Source of the DNA: Helochares maculicollis
Taxonomy: Eukaryota > Arthropoda > Insecta > Coleoptera > Hydrophilidae
Assembly: GCA_033557835.1 (NCBI GenBank)
Contig: JAWQRO010000207.1
Location: 1-48,772, forward strand
DNA: 48,772 nucleotides
Direction: 5' to 3'
The notes under the pieces were generated by a model, which was given only the letters and a program-made list of their open reading frames with translations, did not search any database and was not told the DNA's origin. Position numbers and translations under genes: made by a program. Positions 38,788 through 47,850 of the stretch are shown one piece after another (positions within the stretch are counted from its first letter, which is position 1; every line of letters begins with the position of its first letter).

Positions 38788-40023
38788 TTAGGAGTACAAA
38801 TAAGCTTCCGCCGTTTTAAGAAAGGTGTCGCGGGGCGCGGCTTTCGTTAGAATGTGCAGATTATAACCGGCTTAAAAATTAGTCTGTTTGTTCTAAAAAA
38901 ACATAACCTTACTATATTAGTGACTCCGTGTTAGTAAAATATAATTTTCTTGAGCTAAAAATGTCTACATTTGAACCAAATAAATGTCATTTGTGGAAAC
39001 TTTCAATTTACTTTTTTAATTTAAAAAAATTTGCAGTTGAGGCGCATCGATTGCTCGTAGAAACATATGATGAAACTGCTTTGCGTGAGAGAACGTGTCG
39101 TGAGTGGTTTCAAAAGTTTAAAAATGGTGATTTTGATGTAGACGACAAAGATCGCAGTGGAAGGCCTAAAATTTACGAAGAATTATTGGAGGAAGATTCT
39201 TCTCAAACACAAAAGGAACTTGCTCTCACATTAGAAGTTACTCAGCAAGCAGTTTCACATCGTTATCACATCATTAGGAATGATTCATAAACAAGAAAAC
39301 TGGGTTCCATACGAATTGAAGCTAAGAGATATTGAACGCCGATTATGCATGAGTGAAATGCTGCTAGCCAAGCATAAAAAATGGTTTATTTACATCGAAT
39401 CGTCACCGGGGAAGAGAAATGGATACATTACGACAACCCAAAAAGAAGAAAATCTTGGGGAAAACCTGGCCACGCGTCTACATCCACAGCAAAATCGAAT
39501 ATTCACGGCAAAAACTCATGCTGTATATATGGTGGGATCAACTGGGTGTGGTGTATTAAGAGTTGCTTAATCTGAGCGAAACAATCACTGGAACTGTCTA
39601 CCGAACACAATTGGTGAGAACGCTCTCAATACTATTCTAGACACGACAAAATAATTCTACTCCATGATAAAGCCCGTCCGCATGTAGCGGTTCCGGTGAA
39701 AAACTATTTGAAAACACTTGATTAGGAAGTGTTACTTCACCCGCCGTATTCACCAGACATAGTGCCATCTGTTCCGGGCAATGGCACATGGTCTGTCGGA
39801 GCAGCGGTTCACAACATATAAAGATACCAAAATTAGGTTGATACGTGGATAGCCACAAAAGATAAGGAATTCTTCAGATGTGGAATCCGAATGCTGCCTG
39901 AGAGATGGGGAAAAGTGGTTGCTAGTGATAGACAATACTTTGAATAAACTTAAACTACTGTTCTGTTACAATAAATATTCAATTTTTTATAAAAAAACGG
40001 CGGAAACTTATTTGTACTCCTTA
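38788..40023 (+). mobile_element. Near full-length mariner element
   Basis: The element is 1236 bp. The left end TTAGGAGTACAAATAAGCTT and right end, read in reverse TAAGGAGTACAAATAAGTTT, extend as inverted repeats through TCCGCCGTTTT, about 30 bp with two mismatches. TA duplications lie at 38786-38787 and 40024-40025. This is a third mariner family with preserved ends in the window. It lies less than 500 bp beyond the 3' splice boundary of REV3 exon 3, so probably in the following REV3 intron. Confidence 0.92.
38961..39947 (+). pseudogene. Mariner transposase pseudogene
   Basis: ATG 38961 starts MSTFEPNKCHLWKL. The DNA-binding half follows: EAHRLLVETYDETALRERTC, then EWFQKFKNGDFDVDDKDRSG. 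The first frame ends at a TAA (39287-39289) soon after VTQQAVSHR. Other frames continue with ENWVPYELKLRDIERRL, then LHRIVTGEEKWIHYDNPKRR, LLHDKARPHVAV, HPPYSPDIVPS and FRCGIRMLPERW, ending QYFE-TAA at 39945-39947. The first catalytic Asp is Glu (GEEKW), the second is kept (HDKARPH), and the third is kept (SPD). Several frameshifts and stops make it non-functional. Confidence 0.87.
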
Positions 40024-40025
40024 TA

Positions 40026-40465
40026 CAATACTCTCCATTTACAGATAAGTATTATTGCTTCACATACAATTACTTAAAACATCTCAATTATCGGTTCAAT
40101 TATTAATGTTTCACATTCTCATAGGTATGGTACATGTAAACAGGTCTGGTTTTCATTTTAACATTTTTACCATACTCTATATGGTTTATATATCAAGCAC
40201 ATTTCGAAAAAAAAACCCTTAATATCTTCATAAATTCGTAATAATACTTATTTTTTTACCAAACAAAACAGTAATTCCGGGAAAAGACTGCCAATGATAT
40301 TAAAAATAGCTGTTAGTTAATAATCATTTATATCAATGTACTCACTTATTTACTTTTTTCCCTTGTAGTTCTGAGGTATCTGCAAAACGAAAATGTATCG
40401 AGCATAAGCAAATTTAAATTTTAGTTTATTTAAAACATAAAATGCATTATTCTAAATAGATTTAC
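40026..40465 (-). other. Start of REV3 intron 3
   Basis: AT-rich sequence immediately after the exon 3 donor (GTAAAT from 40465). No further exon recognised. Confidence 0.5.
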
Positions 40466-43119
40466 CTTGTGATAATTTTCTTTTATTTGAAATTGGAGTA
40501 ATTTGTAATTGAGGATATTTACAATCTGGTACTAATTCTTCATCAGAGCTGGAGTCGTTTGGACCATCTAGAGTGAATACACTCATTTTCCTTCCATTAC
40601 CTCGCCTGTTGAAATAATCGGAAGACTTTTCGATGCAATTTTCTTCACGATCTTTATTGCTTTTTTGATCACGATTTTTCTGGCTACCCAATTTTGAAAT
40701 TTCTGATGCCTGCAACAATAGTAACTGACTTATACAACAACGTGATGTTACTTGTTTGGAAGCATCAAGAATTTTTTGAAGATCATTAATGCTATCATCC
40801 AGATTATACAATTGTGATTTCCATCCATTCTCGTTTGAATTCACAATACCTTTTTGGGACATACTCAAATTTTTAGACCTTGATTGTTTAAAGCTAGTAT
40901 CAATTGTTTCTTGTCCTGTTGTGTCACTCGAGGTCGATTCTATTTGTTCATGGCGTACTTGCTCCGATCGTACTAATCGGTTTTTACCATTGTTACAATT
41001 TTCAACATGATCCCCAATTGCATCATTTTTAAAGAGACTCGATATTGACAGATTAAAATTTTCATCAATTTCAATGCAGTACCTTGCAGCACTCACACAT
41101 TCATCTGGAATATATTTCGTCGAATTCATTTCAAATGACTTCAGAACATTCGTCTTTTTGCCATTATTAATTAATACCGACAAGTCATATTTTTCATGTT
41201 CTTTCAACACTTTACAAGACTTTATCTTTATTTTTGGTGCATTAGAAATATTGTTAGACGAAATATGTCCTTGTATAGGTTTGTTTTTATCAATCCGATG
41301 CCGGGAAATACGGTTTTTAAGCTTTCTTTTAGGTACGTAAAAATAAGGCCTCCAAGCAGAAAATAATTTAAATTTTGGTCGAATCAACCTTTTTGGACGG
41401 TGTTCGTGGTGGAGACCCTGAAAAGAGATTGGCCGAAAAGGAATATTCAGCTTAGATTGTTTCTGTTCCTTAGTTATAGCCCTTTTTGTATTTTTGATTT
41501 TATGAGTTAAGGATAGCAAACGGTTTGCTCTTAAAACTTTTAATGATTTATTTAATATTTTATTTCTTATTGCTATTTCATAGTCTGTATTTCGAAACCA
41601 ACCAGTACTAGAGTTTCGAAATCCTGGCATATTACAAACTTGGAGTTGGTTAACCTGGTTTGTATCGTTTATTATTGGATATTCTAAAGTTGGCATATCA
41701 AGCGATTGCTTTATTTCGTGTGTTGAATGGGTTTTATTTGTGATAAAATTCGTTTTAGCTTTATAATTAAAAAGGTTTTCATTTCTACTACTGTCATTTC
41801 GGTAAACCTTTCTTACTGTTTCCTTAATGCCATCGTTTAAGATTACAACGTTTCTTAGCTCATGAATCACCCTATTGTTTATTTCGTTTGTTGGAAAATT
41901 CACTTTTGTTTTGTTAGTAAAACAGTTTTTATTCCTATCAGCACAATTTAAATGAATTTTTCTTAAAGTTTTATTAATTTCATCATTGAAAATGGAAACA
42001 TTTCTTAGTTCATAAATTTTCTCAATCTTCTCTTCAGATATTAAAGGTTGCTCTCCCTTTTGCTTAAGAAGTATATTATTTTTATTCTTTTTGCTTCTAC
42101 TTACACTTTTCTTTCCGCCTAGCAGAGTATTGATTCCTCTGATTTTTGGGTCATTTTTGAACTGAACTTGCGTTTTTATTTCACTAGGCCCATCTACTTG
42201 TGGTAAATGATACAAAGCAGAGATGTCTGCGTCATCACCTAATAACGGCATACTTTTGTTAGGCGTAACAATTTCTTGGAGAGGTAATGTCATATCTATA
42301 TCTTCATCCGAGTCTAGATTTTCTGCTGCTACTTGAGACAGAATACTATCAACTTCTAAGTTTTCTTTGTTCTCTCTAAGATCTTGTAATATTTCGAATA
42401 AATTTTCTTCATCATCATTCAATATTAAAGTTGAATTATGGTCATCTACTAAAGTATCTCCTGAAGACGAAAAGTCAGTTGATACATTCTGACTACCACT
42501 TAAATGATTTTCAACTAATGAAGCTTCCATTAAGTTTATAGTATCTGGGGTTTCTGCTGGATATACAGATGAGTTATCCATTTTTCTAATTGATTGTTGT
42601 AGTGACTTCATTCTCCCAGTTAAAATTGTTTTCATAGAAAAGTGGGTCTCAGTGGGATTTACATCTCTTGATTCCTGAGAAAGGCACTGAGAAATAAAAG
42701 AATCTTCGTTATCATTGCGTCTCCGTTGTTTTTCGTCTTCCCAAATTGCTAAAATACCAGGATTTGCGGCCATACTGTTAACATTTAAATTATTCAGAAT
42801 ATTTTCTGCCATTACATCACCTTCTTGTTTGCACAAACTTATTTTCGGAATGCTTTGAGAACAATTGTCATTTGTGTTCGAGTCTGGTGAATTATTTTGA
42901 CGATAAGAAACTGCAGATACTGATATAAAGCTCATTCCATGCAAATTATAGTCTATCATAAACTGAAGGACATATGGCAAATGTGCTTCATGTGGTTGAT
43001 ATATTTTTCCCAATATGTTTCCAGACTGAAGTAAAGAGCATGCTTTTTTCATAATTAATGGATTGTAAAAAAAGATTTTTAGGAATTGGTGCTTCTTGTG
43101 ATGGTACCCATAAAATGGA
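40466..43119 (-). CDS. REV3: DNA polymerase zeta catalytic subunit REV3, exon 3 (large exon)
   Basis: REV3 is the catalytic subunit of polymerase zeta, a nuclear B-family polymerase that extends past DNA lesions with REV7. This exon encodes residues ~109-993. The acceptor AG is at 43121-43120 and the donor GTAAAT begins at 40465, in phase 1. It joins exon 2 in frame (phase 2), giving SGIPFYGYHHKKHQFLKIFF. The pattern QPHEAHLPYVLQFMIDYNLH (residues ~150-169) is the conserved N-terminal domain, and NPGILAIWEDEKQRRR (~228-243) is a further REV3 signature. The rest is a long, polar, Asn/Ser/Lys-rich, probably disordered region, as in other animals, where this part is one very large exon. The polymerase domain and the C-terminal zinc-binding motifs lie in later exons that I could not find, so the gene is partial here. 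The open frame extends upstream to 43157, but those codons are intron. Confidence 0.93.
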
Positions 43120-43307
43120 CTGCAAAATAGTGAAAAATAAACGAAAATTAATTTCATCTACAGTTATAGTGTTGAAAATGGTCGGAACCATTTTATTATA
43201 ATTTTTAAAATTTGCTAGTTTCTAAATAATATGTATTCTTTGTAAGTCAATGAGCCTATACGAAATTGAATTAAATTAATAACACAAAAAAAGCTGCTTT
43301 CTTATTA

Positions 43308-43698
43308 TACAGGGTGTTGCAGAATTAATTTACAATACTTAATGCACATGTTAAGAACACCAATGTGACCTGGTATTTTTTAAGTATAAATAAAAATGTT
43401 GAAAATTTGGCTAATTTGTGACTCCTGGCATAATTGAAATGATGGCAATAGACTATGCTGGGTTAAATAATATTGTGCAGACATAACGGCACCGTTATTG
43501 CTATAAAAATAACGGCATCACAATCAAACACGCCGTTAGATCCTTCAAAACCTCGAGGTTCAATTTTTTTCATCAACGCAAAACCATCCGTATCAAAGAG
43601 AAACAGAAAAAGAACATAAATAACCATTGAAGTAAAATTTTATAGCTCCGCGTTTTTACGAATCATTTAAAAAAGAATGTGACCTCGAAAAAGGAAAA
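43308..43698. repeat. TACAGGGTGTT-ended element, copy 2 (truncated)
   Basis: Begins TACAGGGTGTTGCAGAATTA and follows copies 1 and 3 for about 390 bp, including the conserved hairpin at 43492-43515, then loses similarity after GTGACCTCGAAAAA. The right end is absent. Like copy 3, it lacks the 630-bp segment of copy 1. Confidence 0.85.
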
Positions 43699-44313
43699 AA
43701 GAATTTGGTCTTTAACATCATCAGCAGTTACTTTCAACCAGGTAGGAACTGTCCTACGGTAAGGTAATGCCGACTGGGCAATACTTTTTCTGTAAATTAA
43801 AATTACAATTCAGTTATGTTAAAAAGCTAAGAAAACCAGGAGGTACTATAACCTCACTTATTGTATTGATATATAATAAGATGAAATAATAATGACTCAA
43901 TATTTTTAAAATTGCAACAATTACAGTATAAAGCTAAATATCTAATAAACTCACTCAGGCGCGTGCATACGACCCATTTTTAAGGGTACTTAATGACACG
44001 TTTCTATCTAAACGACGAGAACGGCTGAATAGAAAGATGGCGTTGCAGAAATGTGAGACATTTGCAGCTACGAATATACGAGGAGCTACGAAAAACGCAT
44101 AGAATCTATACATATGGAAAAGGAGTAAATATCGTCGTAGCGCTGTTACAGAGCTCGTGCCTCCAATCCTCAAGTTAGACATTAAGGATCGGTGCGATTG
44201 TTTTAAATGTTGTTCAAATAAGGCATTTATTAATCAATACTAAATACATACGGTGGATACACTACGTTAAAACAGAGATGTCCAGTACAAAGTCGGCTTA
44301 AAATCTTTGGATA

Positions 44314-45741
44314 TACAGAAAGTTGCAGAATTAATTTCCAATACTGAGCCCACATGTTAAGAATGCCAATGTGACCACGACATGGTATTTTCTAAGTATA
44401 AATAAAAATGTTGAAAATTTGGCTAATTTGGGACTCTTGGTGTAATTGAAATGATGCCGATAGACCATGCTGGGTTAAAGAGTATTATGCAGATACAACG
44501 GTACCGTTATTGCTATTGAAATAACGGCATCACAATCAAACAAGTCGTTAGATGCTTCAAAACCTAGAGATTACATTTTTTCATGAACGCAAAACCGTCC
44601 TTTTCATAAAGAAACAGAAAAAGAACATAAGCAACCGTTGAAGGCAAATTTTATAGCTCCGCGATTTTTTAAAACAGAATGTGACCTCAAAAAAAGATCA
44701 CTTTGTATTACTATCTTCCTCCGCATGAAAGACGATTACATCACACATCGTAAACTAACGTCCCCTTTATCTCTATAAAAATACCGGAATCACAATCAAA
44801 ACAAAGCGTTAGATCCGTCATAATTACGAGATAAAATTATTTCATGACCACAAAACCTTCATAATATCATAGAGAGAGAAAAGAACATAAACAACTATTT
44901 AAGTAAAATTTTATTCGAGCGCATTGTTTTTGGACTGGAGATCGAAAGTGACCTCCTAAGAATATCGCTTTATATTACCGCCGCAAGAAGGGTGGTTACA
45001 TCGCAAACTAAACAATAACTTAATTGTCTTTATTGTTAAAATTCGATGACTATTTAACTACGATGGACTACTGTCAATTTTGTATCACAATTGATAGTAC
45101 AAATTCATGTTATTGCAACGACAGAAAAACATGCACCGTTTCTCTTGCCTCTGCGGTTGTAAATTTATTGCGCTTGACGTTTTTTGACGAGCATCCGCTT
45201 TCATTTTTATCACCTTGTTTACAATAAAATGATGGTTTTTCTTGTTTCGTGCTTAGTAAGTTCAGATGATTTGCATATTGGTAAATATGACTTTCTTTGA
45301 ATACGTTATAAAGAAAAGTTTAGCTAACTTACGTAATTGTAAATAATGTATTAAAGACAAATTGAAATGAACGCAATCCGACCAAACATGTGGCGCTTGT
45401 TTTTCCTCTCCGGTTGAAAATTATTGGGCCGTTAACTTATTTCGCTCGTCTTTATTTCTTTTCAACAAGGGTTTTTTTTTTAATTATTATTTCGTCAGTT
45501 TTGAGTCCAGATGCTTTAAGTGTAAACAAGAAGATGATTCTTTGTAATACCGATAAAATTATTCTGTCGTTGTTTGACCGACGGCGTCTAGGGAATTCCA
45601 GCAGTGGTTCTTAACATGTACATGTAATTAATATCTCGGTCACTAATTATGCCCCAAAGTGCAAACAAAAATCTATCGCTTAATATTTCTAATATCTATC
45701 ACCCCTTTCAGTTTTGTAACTTAATTTCGAAACAGACTGTA
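44314..45741. mobile_element. TACAGGGTGTT-ended element, copy 3
   Basis: 1428 bp, alignable with copy 1 end to end except for the 630-bp segment. Ends are degraded (TACAGAAAGTT at the left, AACAGACTGTA at the right), and the right target duplication is changed to TT. It has the hairpin at 44504-44527 and two internal tandem units (about 44511-44771 and 44772-45020). The minus-strand peptide-like stretch KQGDKNESGCSSKNVKR is again readable near 45224-45150. It is orientated like copy 2 and sits in the same REV3 intron. Confidence 0.85.
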
Positions 45742-45948
45742 TTCTTGCATTGGACGAAAATTAATGTTAAAAGTATGACTGCCTAATTAATGTGATATAT
45801 TGCGTTTATATTGCAGGGAGCTACGTACATCTATCATTTATGAACTTTACTATGTAATGCTTGTTAAATAGCCATTTATTTAATGTAATGATTTCCAGAA
45901 AAATATAAAGTATAATGTCACATTAGAAAAATATAATTAAATACTTAC

Positions 45949-46135
45949 ATTCCCGAAACATGTTTGATTTTAAAAACATGCTGAGCATTTGATGAGCCCC
46001 TATGTAGAGATATATTAATTGCATTATCTAAACCGGAAGCAATTCTGTACATTAAGGAGTCCACGGGTTCAGATCCATCATATGGAATAAAGATATAAGG
46101 AAAAACTCCATGAATATGCAAACATGTTTTATCTC
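45949..46135 (-). CDS. REV3: REV3, exon 2
   Basis: Encodes residues ~47-109. Acceptor TTTTAG (AG at 46137-46136) and donor GTAAGT (from 45948) are both good. The joined reading is GDKTCLHIHGVFPYIFIPYD, then EPVDSLMYRIASGLDNAINI, then NAQHVFKIKHVSG, which follows the N-terminal domain of animal REV3 (consensus KTCLHxHGxFPYxxxPYDG and AQHVFKxxxVSG). Phases match both neighbours (phase 1 in, phase 2 out). Confidence 0.94.
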
Positions 46136-46636
46136 CTAAAATGAATCAACTTTTAGTTTATATATCAGTAGTAAGCACAAAATAAATTAGCTTTTATAAA
46201 TGGAGTGTATTATATGCAATAAAATTCTCTCATTTCTATGCTTTTGTATAAAAACTTGAGACACCAATTTATAGGAAAAATATTTCTTCCCATGCAAATT
46301 ATGGCGGATTTTGTTGTTGAATCAAAACCAAAACCTCTAAGAACTATGTAGTATTGCAAAGGCTGAAGCTTGATTCAAAATTATGTAAACCAGTTAAATT
46401 TTCATAATTACAAGGCTGACTGTAATATTTAGGCCCAACAGTGTGTATAATTGTTTATTCAATACCTCATTATCGGAATAATGCAGCTTTCTGTTCCTCT
46501 TTTACATGATATTTTACGTCGTACATCAGTAGTTCAGAAGACAAACTAAGCATGTTTATTACCAATAACGTAGTTGAAATAATTGTTTACATTTTGTACG
46601 AGCTATGAAACTTTTAGTCGACCATTGATAAGTTAC

Positions 46637-46775
46637 CTGTATTTGAGGCACCAAATATTCTTATTATAGGAACTTGATATATGCTAGAGGATCTAAACTC
46701 CGAATACATCGGATCTAGCCCTGATATTGGAGTTGCCATGTAAAAATCTACGCAAACTATACGAACATTTGCCAT
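46637..46775 (-). CDS. REV3: REV3, exon 1 (start of protein)
   Basis: ATG at 46775 begins MANVRIVCVDFYMATPISGL and the exon ends IIRIFGASNT before donor GTAACT (from 46636), in phase 1. The start DFYMATPxxGLD and VPxIRIFG match the usual N-terminus of REV3. Intron 1 is about 500 bp (46136-46636). The start codon faces the Cdc20 start codon 390 bp away. Confidence 0.94.
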
Positions 46776-47165
46776 TTTTCATTTTCCCTCTGATTACTAT
46801 TAGAAAACAAAATTTCTAACCACACTTTCTAGTCAAACTTTTAAATCTAGTGAAAAGTACTCGTACCAACTCTATTAATAGTGGAAATAAACTAAGTAAT
46901 TATTGCAAAAAAATGTATGGCTTTAATTTAAAATCTTTTATAAAATAGTGCAATATCCTTAGATAATCGATAAATTGTACTAATAGAGCCCAGTCAAATA
47001 TTTATTCGTGATTTTGCTTAAATTATTTCAGTATTAATTCGAATCCGAATTTCGTTCGTTTTGTATTGTTGCCTGCACTGGAAAACACAAAACCTTACTG
47101 ACATTTGAAATCTTGCATTCAAATTTTAACGGTTGGAAGAATCAGTACTAAATAGTTTTTACAAA
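46776..47165. promoter_or_regulatory. Shared divergent promoter of REV3 and Cdc20/fizzy
   Basis: The 390 bp between the two start codons must contain both 5' UTRs and promoters unless an upstream non-coding exon lies elsewhere. No canonical TATA box at a fixed distance is evident for either gene. AATCGATA at 46965-46972 is one base from the DREF element TATCGATA, which in Drosophila drives many replication and proliferation genes; this is a suggestive match only. A symmetric GAATCCGAATTTCG stretch lies at about 47040-47053. Which elements act is inference. Confidence 0.6.
46965..46972. promoter_or_regulatory. DRE-like element (one mismatch)
   Basis: AATCGATA compared with the DREF site TATCGATA. 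It lies between two genes that act in DNA replication and the cell cycle. With a single mismatch in AT-rich DNA, chance is a serious alternative. Confidence 0.25.
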
Positions 47166-47850
47166 ATGGCACAATTTAAATACGCTAATGAAATGTCCAG
47201 TTTATTTAAAATAGACGGACCGATTACTAAAGGTCCAATTCCAAGGTGGCAAAGAAATGGCCAAGAAAATTCAGTATCTAATATCAGCTTTAAATCTAAC
47301 AGTTCCTCAATGAGCAGTTTAACATCCAAAACACCAACGAAGAAATCTGGAAGCGATGTGATTAAAAAGAAAACTCCATCAAAAACACCATTGAAAGGGA
47401 AATCTCCAGGTCGATCAGGTCCTCCCACACCAAAAACACCAGGAGGTGGCGACCGTTTTATTCCATCCAGAAGTGCAAGTAACTTCGAACTAGGGCATTA
47501 TAAATTGAATCATGCAGACGATGATGATGATAATCCCTCTAATCCAGAACTGCATCGCGTCCTATCTGACAATCTGCAGGGAGGTGACGTTAGTAAGCAA
47601 AGAATTTTGTCTTATCAGAAGAAAGCCCCTTCGGCACCAGAAGGCTTTCAAAATCCCATGAAAATTGTTTATACGCAAACAAAAACTCCTGCTTCGATAA
47701 AAAGCTCTAGTCGGTATATACCACAAGTGCCTGATCGAATTCTGGATGCACCTGATATCATTGATGACTACTATCTTAATTTAATCGACTGGAGTGGTAA
47801 TAATATTCTAGCTGCAGCCTTGGGAGAACATGTCTATTTATGGGATGCGG
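47166..47850 (+). CDS. fzy: Cdc20/fizzy, APC/C activator, first coding exon
   Basis: Cdc20 recruits substrates to the anaphase-promoting complex at the metaphase-anaphase transition and is the target of the spindle checkpoint. ATG 47166 begins MAQFKYANEMSSLFKIDGPI, like animal Cdc20; the frame is open upstream to 47133 only through a non-ATG start. Visible features are RWQR (27-30), a Thr-Pro-rich stretch with likely Cdk sites (TPTKK, TPSKTP, TPKTP; 56-91), the C-box DRFIPSR (96-102) that binds APC/C, an acidic DDDDDN patch (~118-123), the Mad2-binding region RILSYQKKAPSAPEG (~146-160), and RYIPQVPDRILDAPDI followed by YYLNLIDWS, which begins the seven-bladed WD40 propeller. The exon ends YLWDAG at donor GTAAGT (47851), phase 1, about residue 229 of ~500. 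The remaining WD40 repeats lie beyond the window. No canonical KEN box is seen. Fizzy-related (Cdh1) is excluded by the MAQF start and the Cdc20-type spacing. Confidence 0.93.

Larger units (their letters stand above)
43120..45948 (-). other. REV3 intron 2 with repeat insertions
   Basis: A 2.8-kb intron between the donor GTAAGT (from 45948) and the acceptor at 43120. It holds two copies of the TACAGGGTGTT repeat. Between them, 43700-44313 is not repeated in the window; a GC-richer block at about 43955-44190 is unassigned. Confidence 0.8.

Noticed and set aside
40789..41340. Plus-strand open frames of 73 and 88 codons
   Set aside because: They are antisense to the REV3 large exon and have no independent support.
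43120..43157. N-terminal extension MKLIFVYFSLFC of the REV3 large open frame, which resembles a signal peptide
   Set aside because: It is intron 2 sequence upstream of a clear AG acceptor; joining from exon 2 restores the conserved REV3 N-terminus.
47133..47165. Upstream extension of the Cdc20 reading frame (11 codons)
   Set aside because: It begins with TTG, and the ATG at 47166 gives the MAQF start typical of Cdc20.
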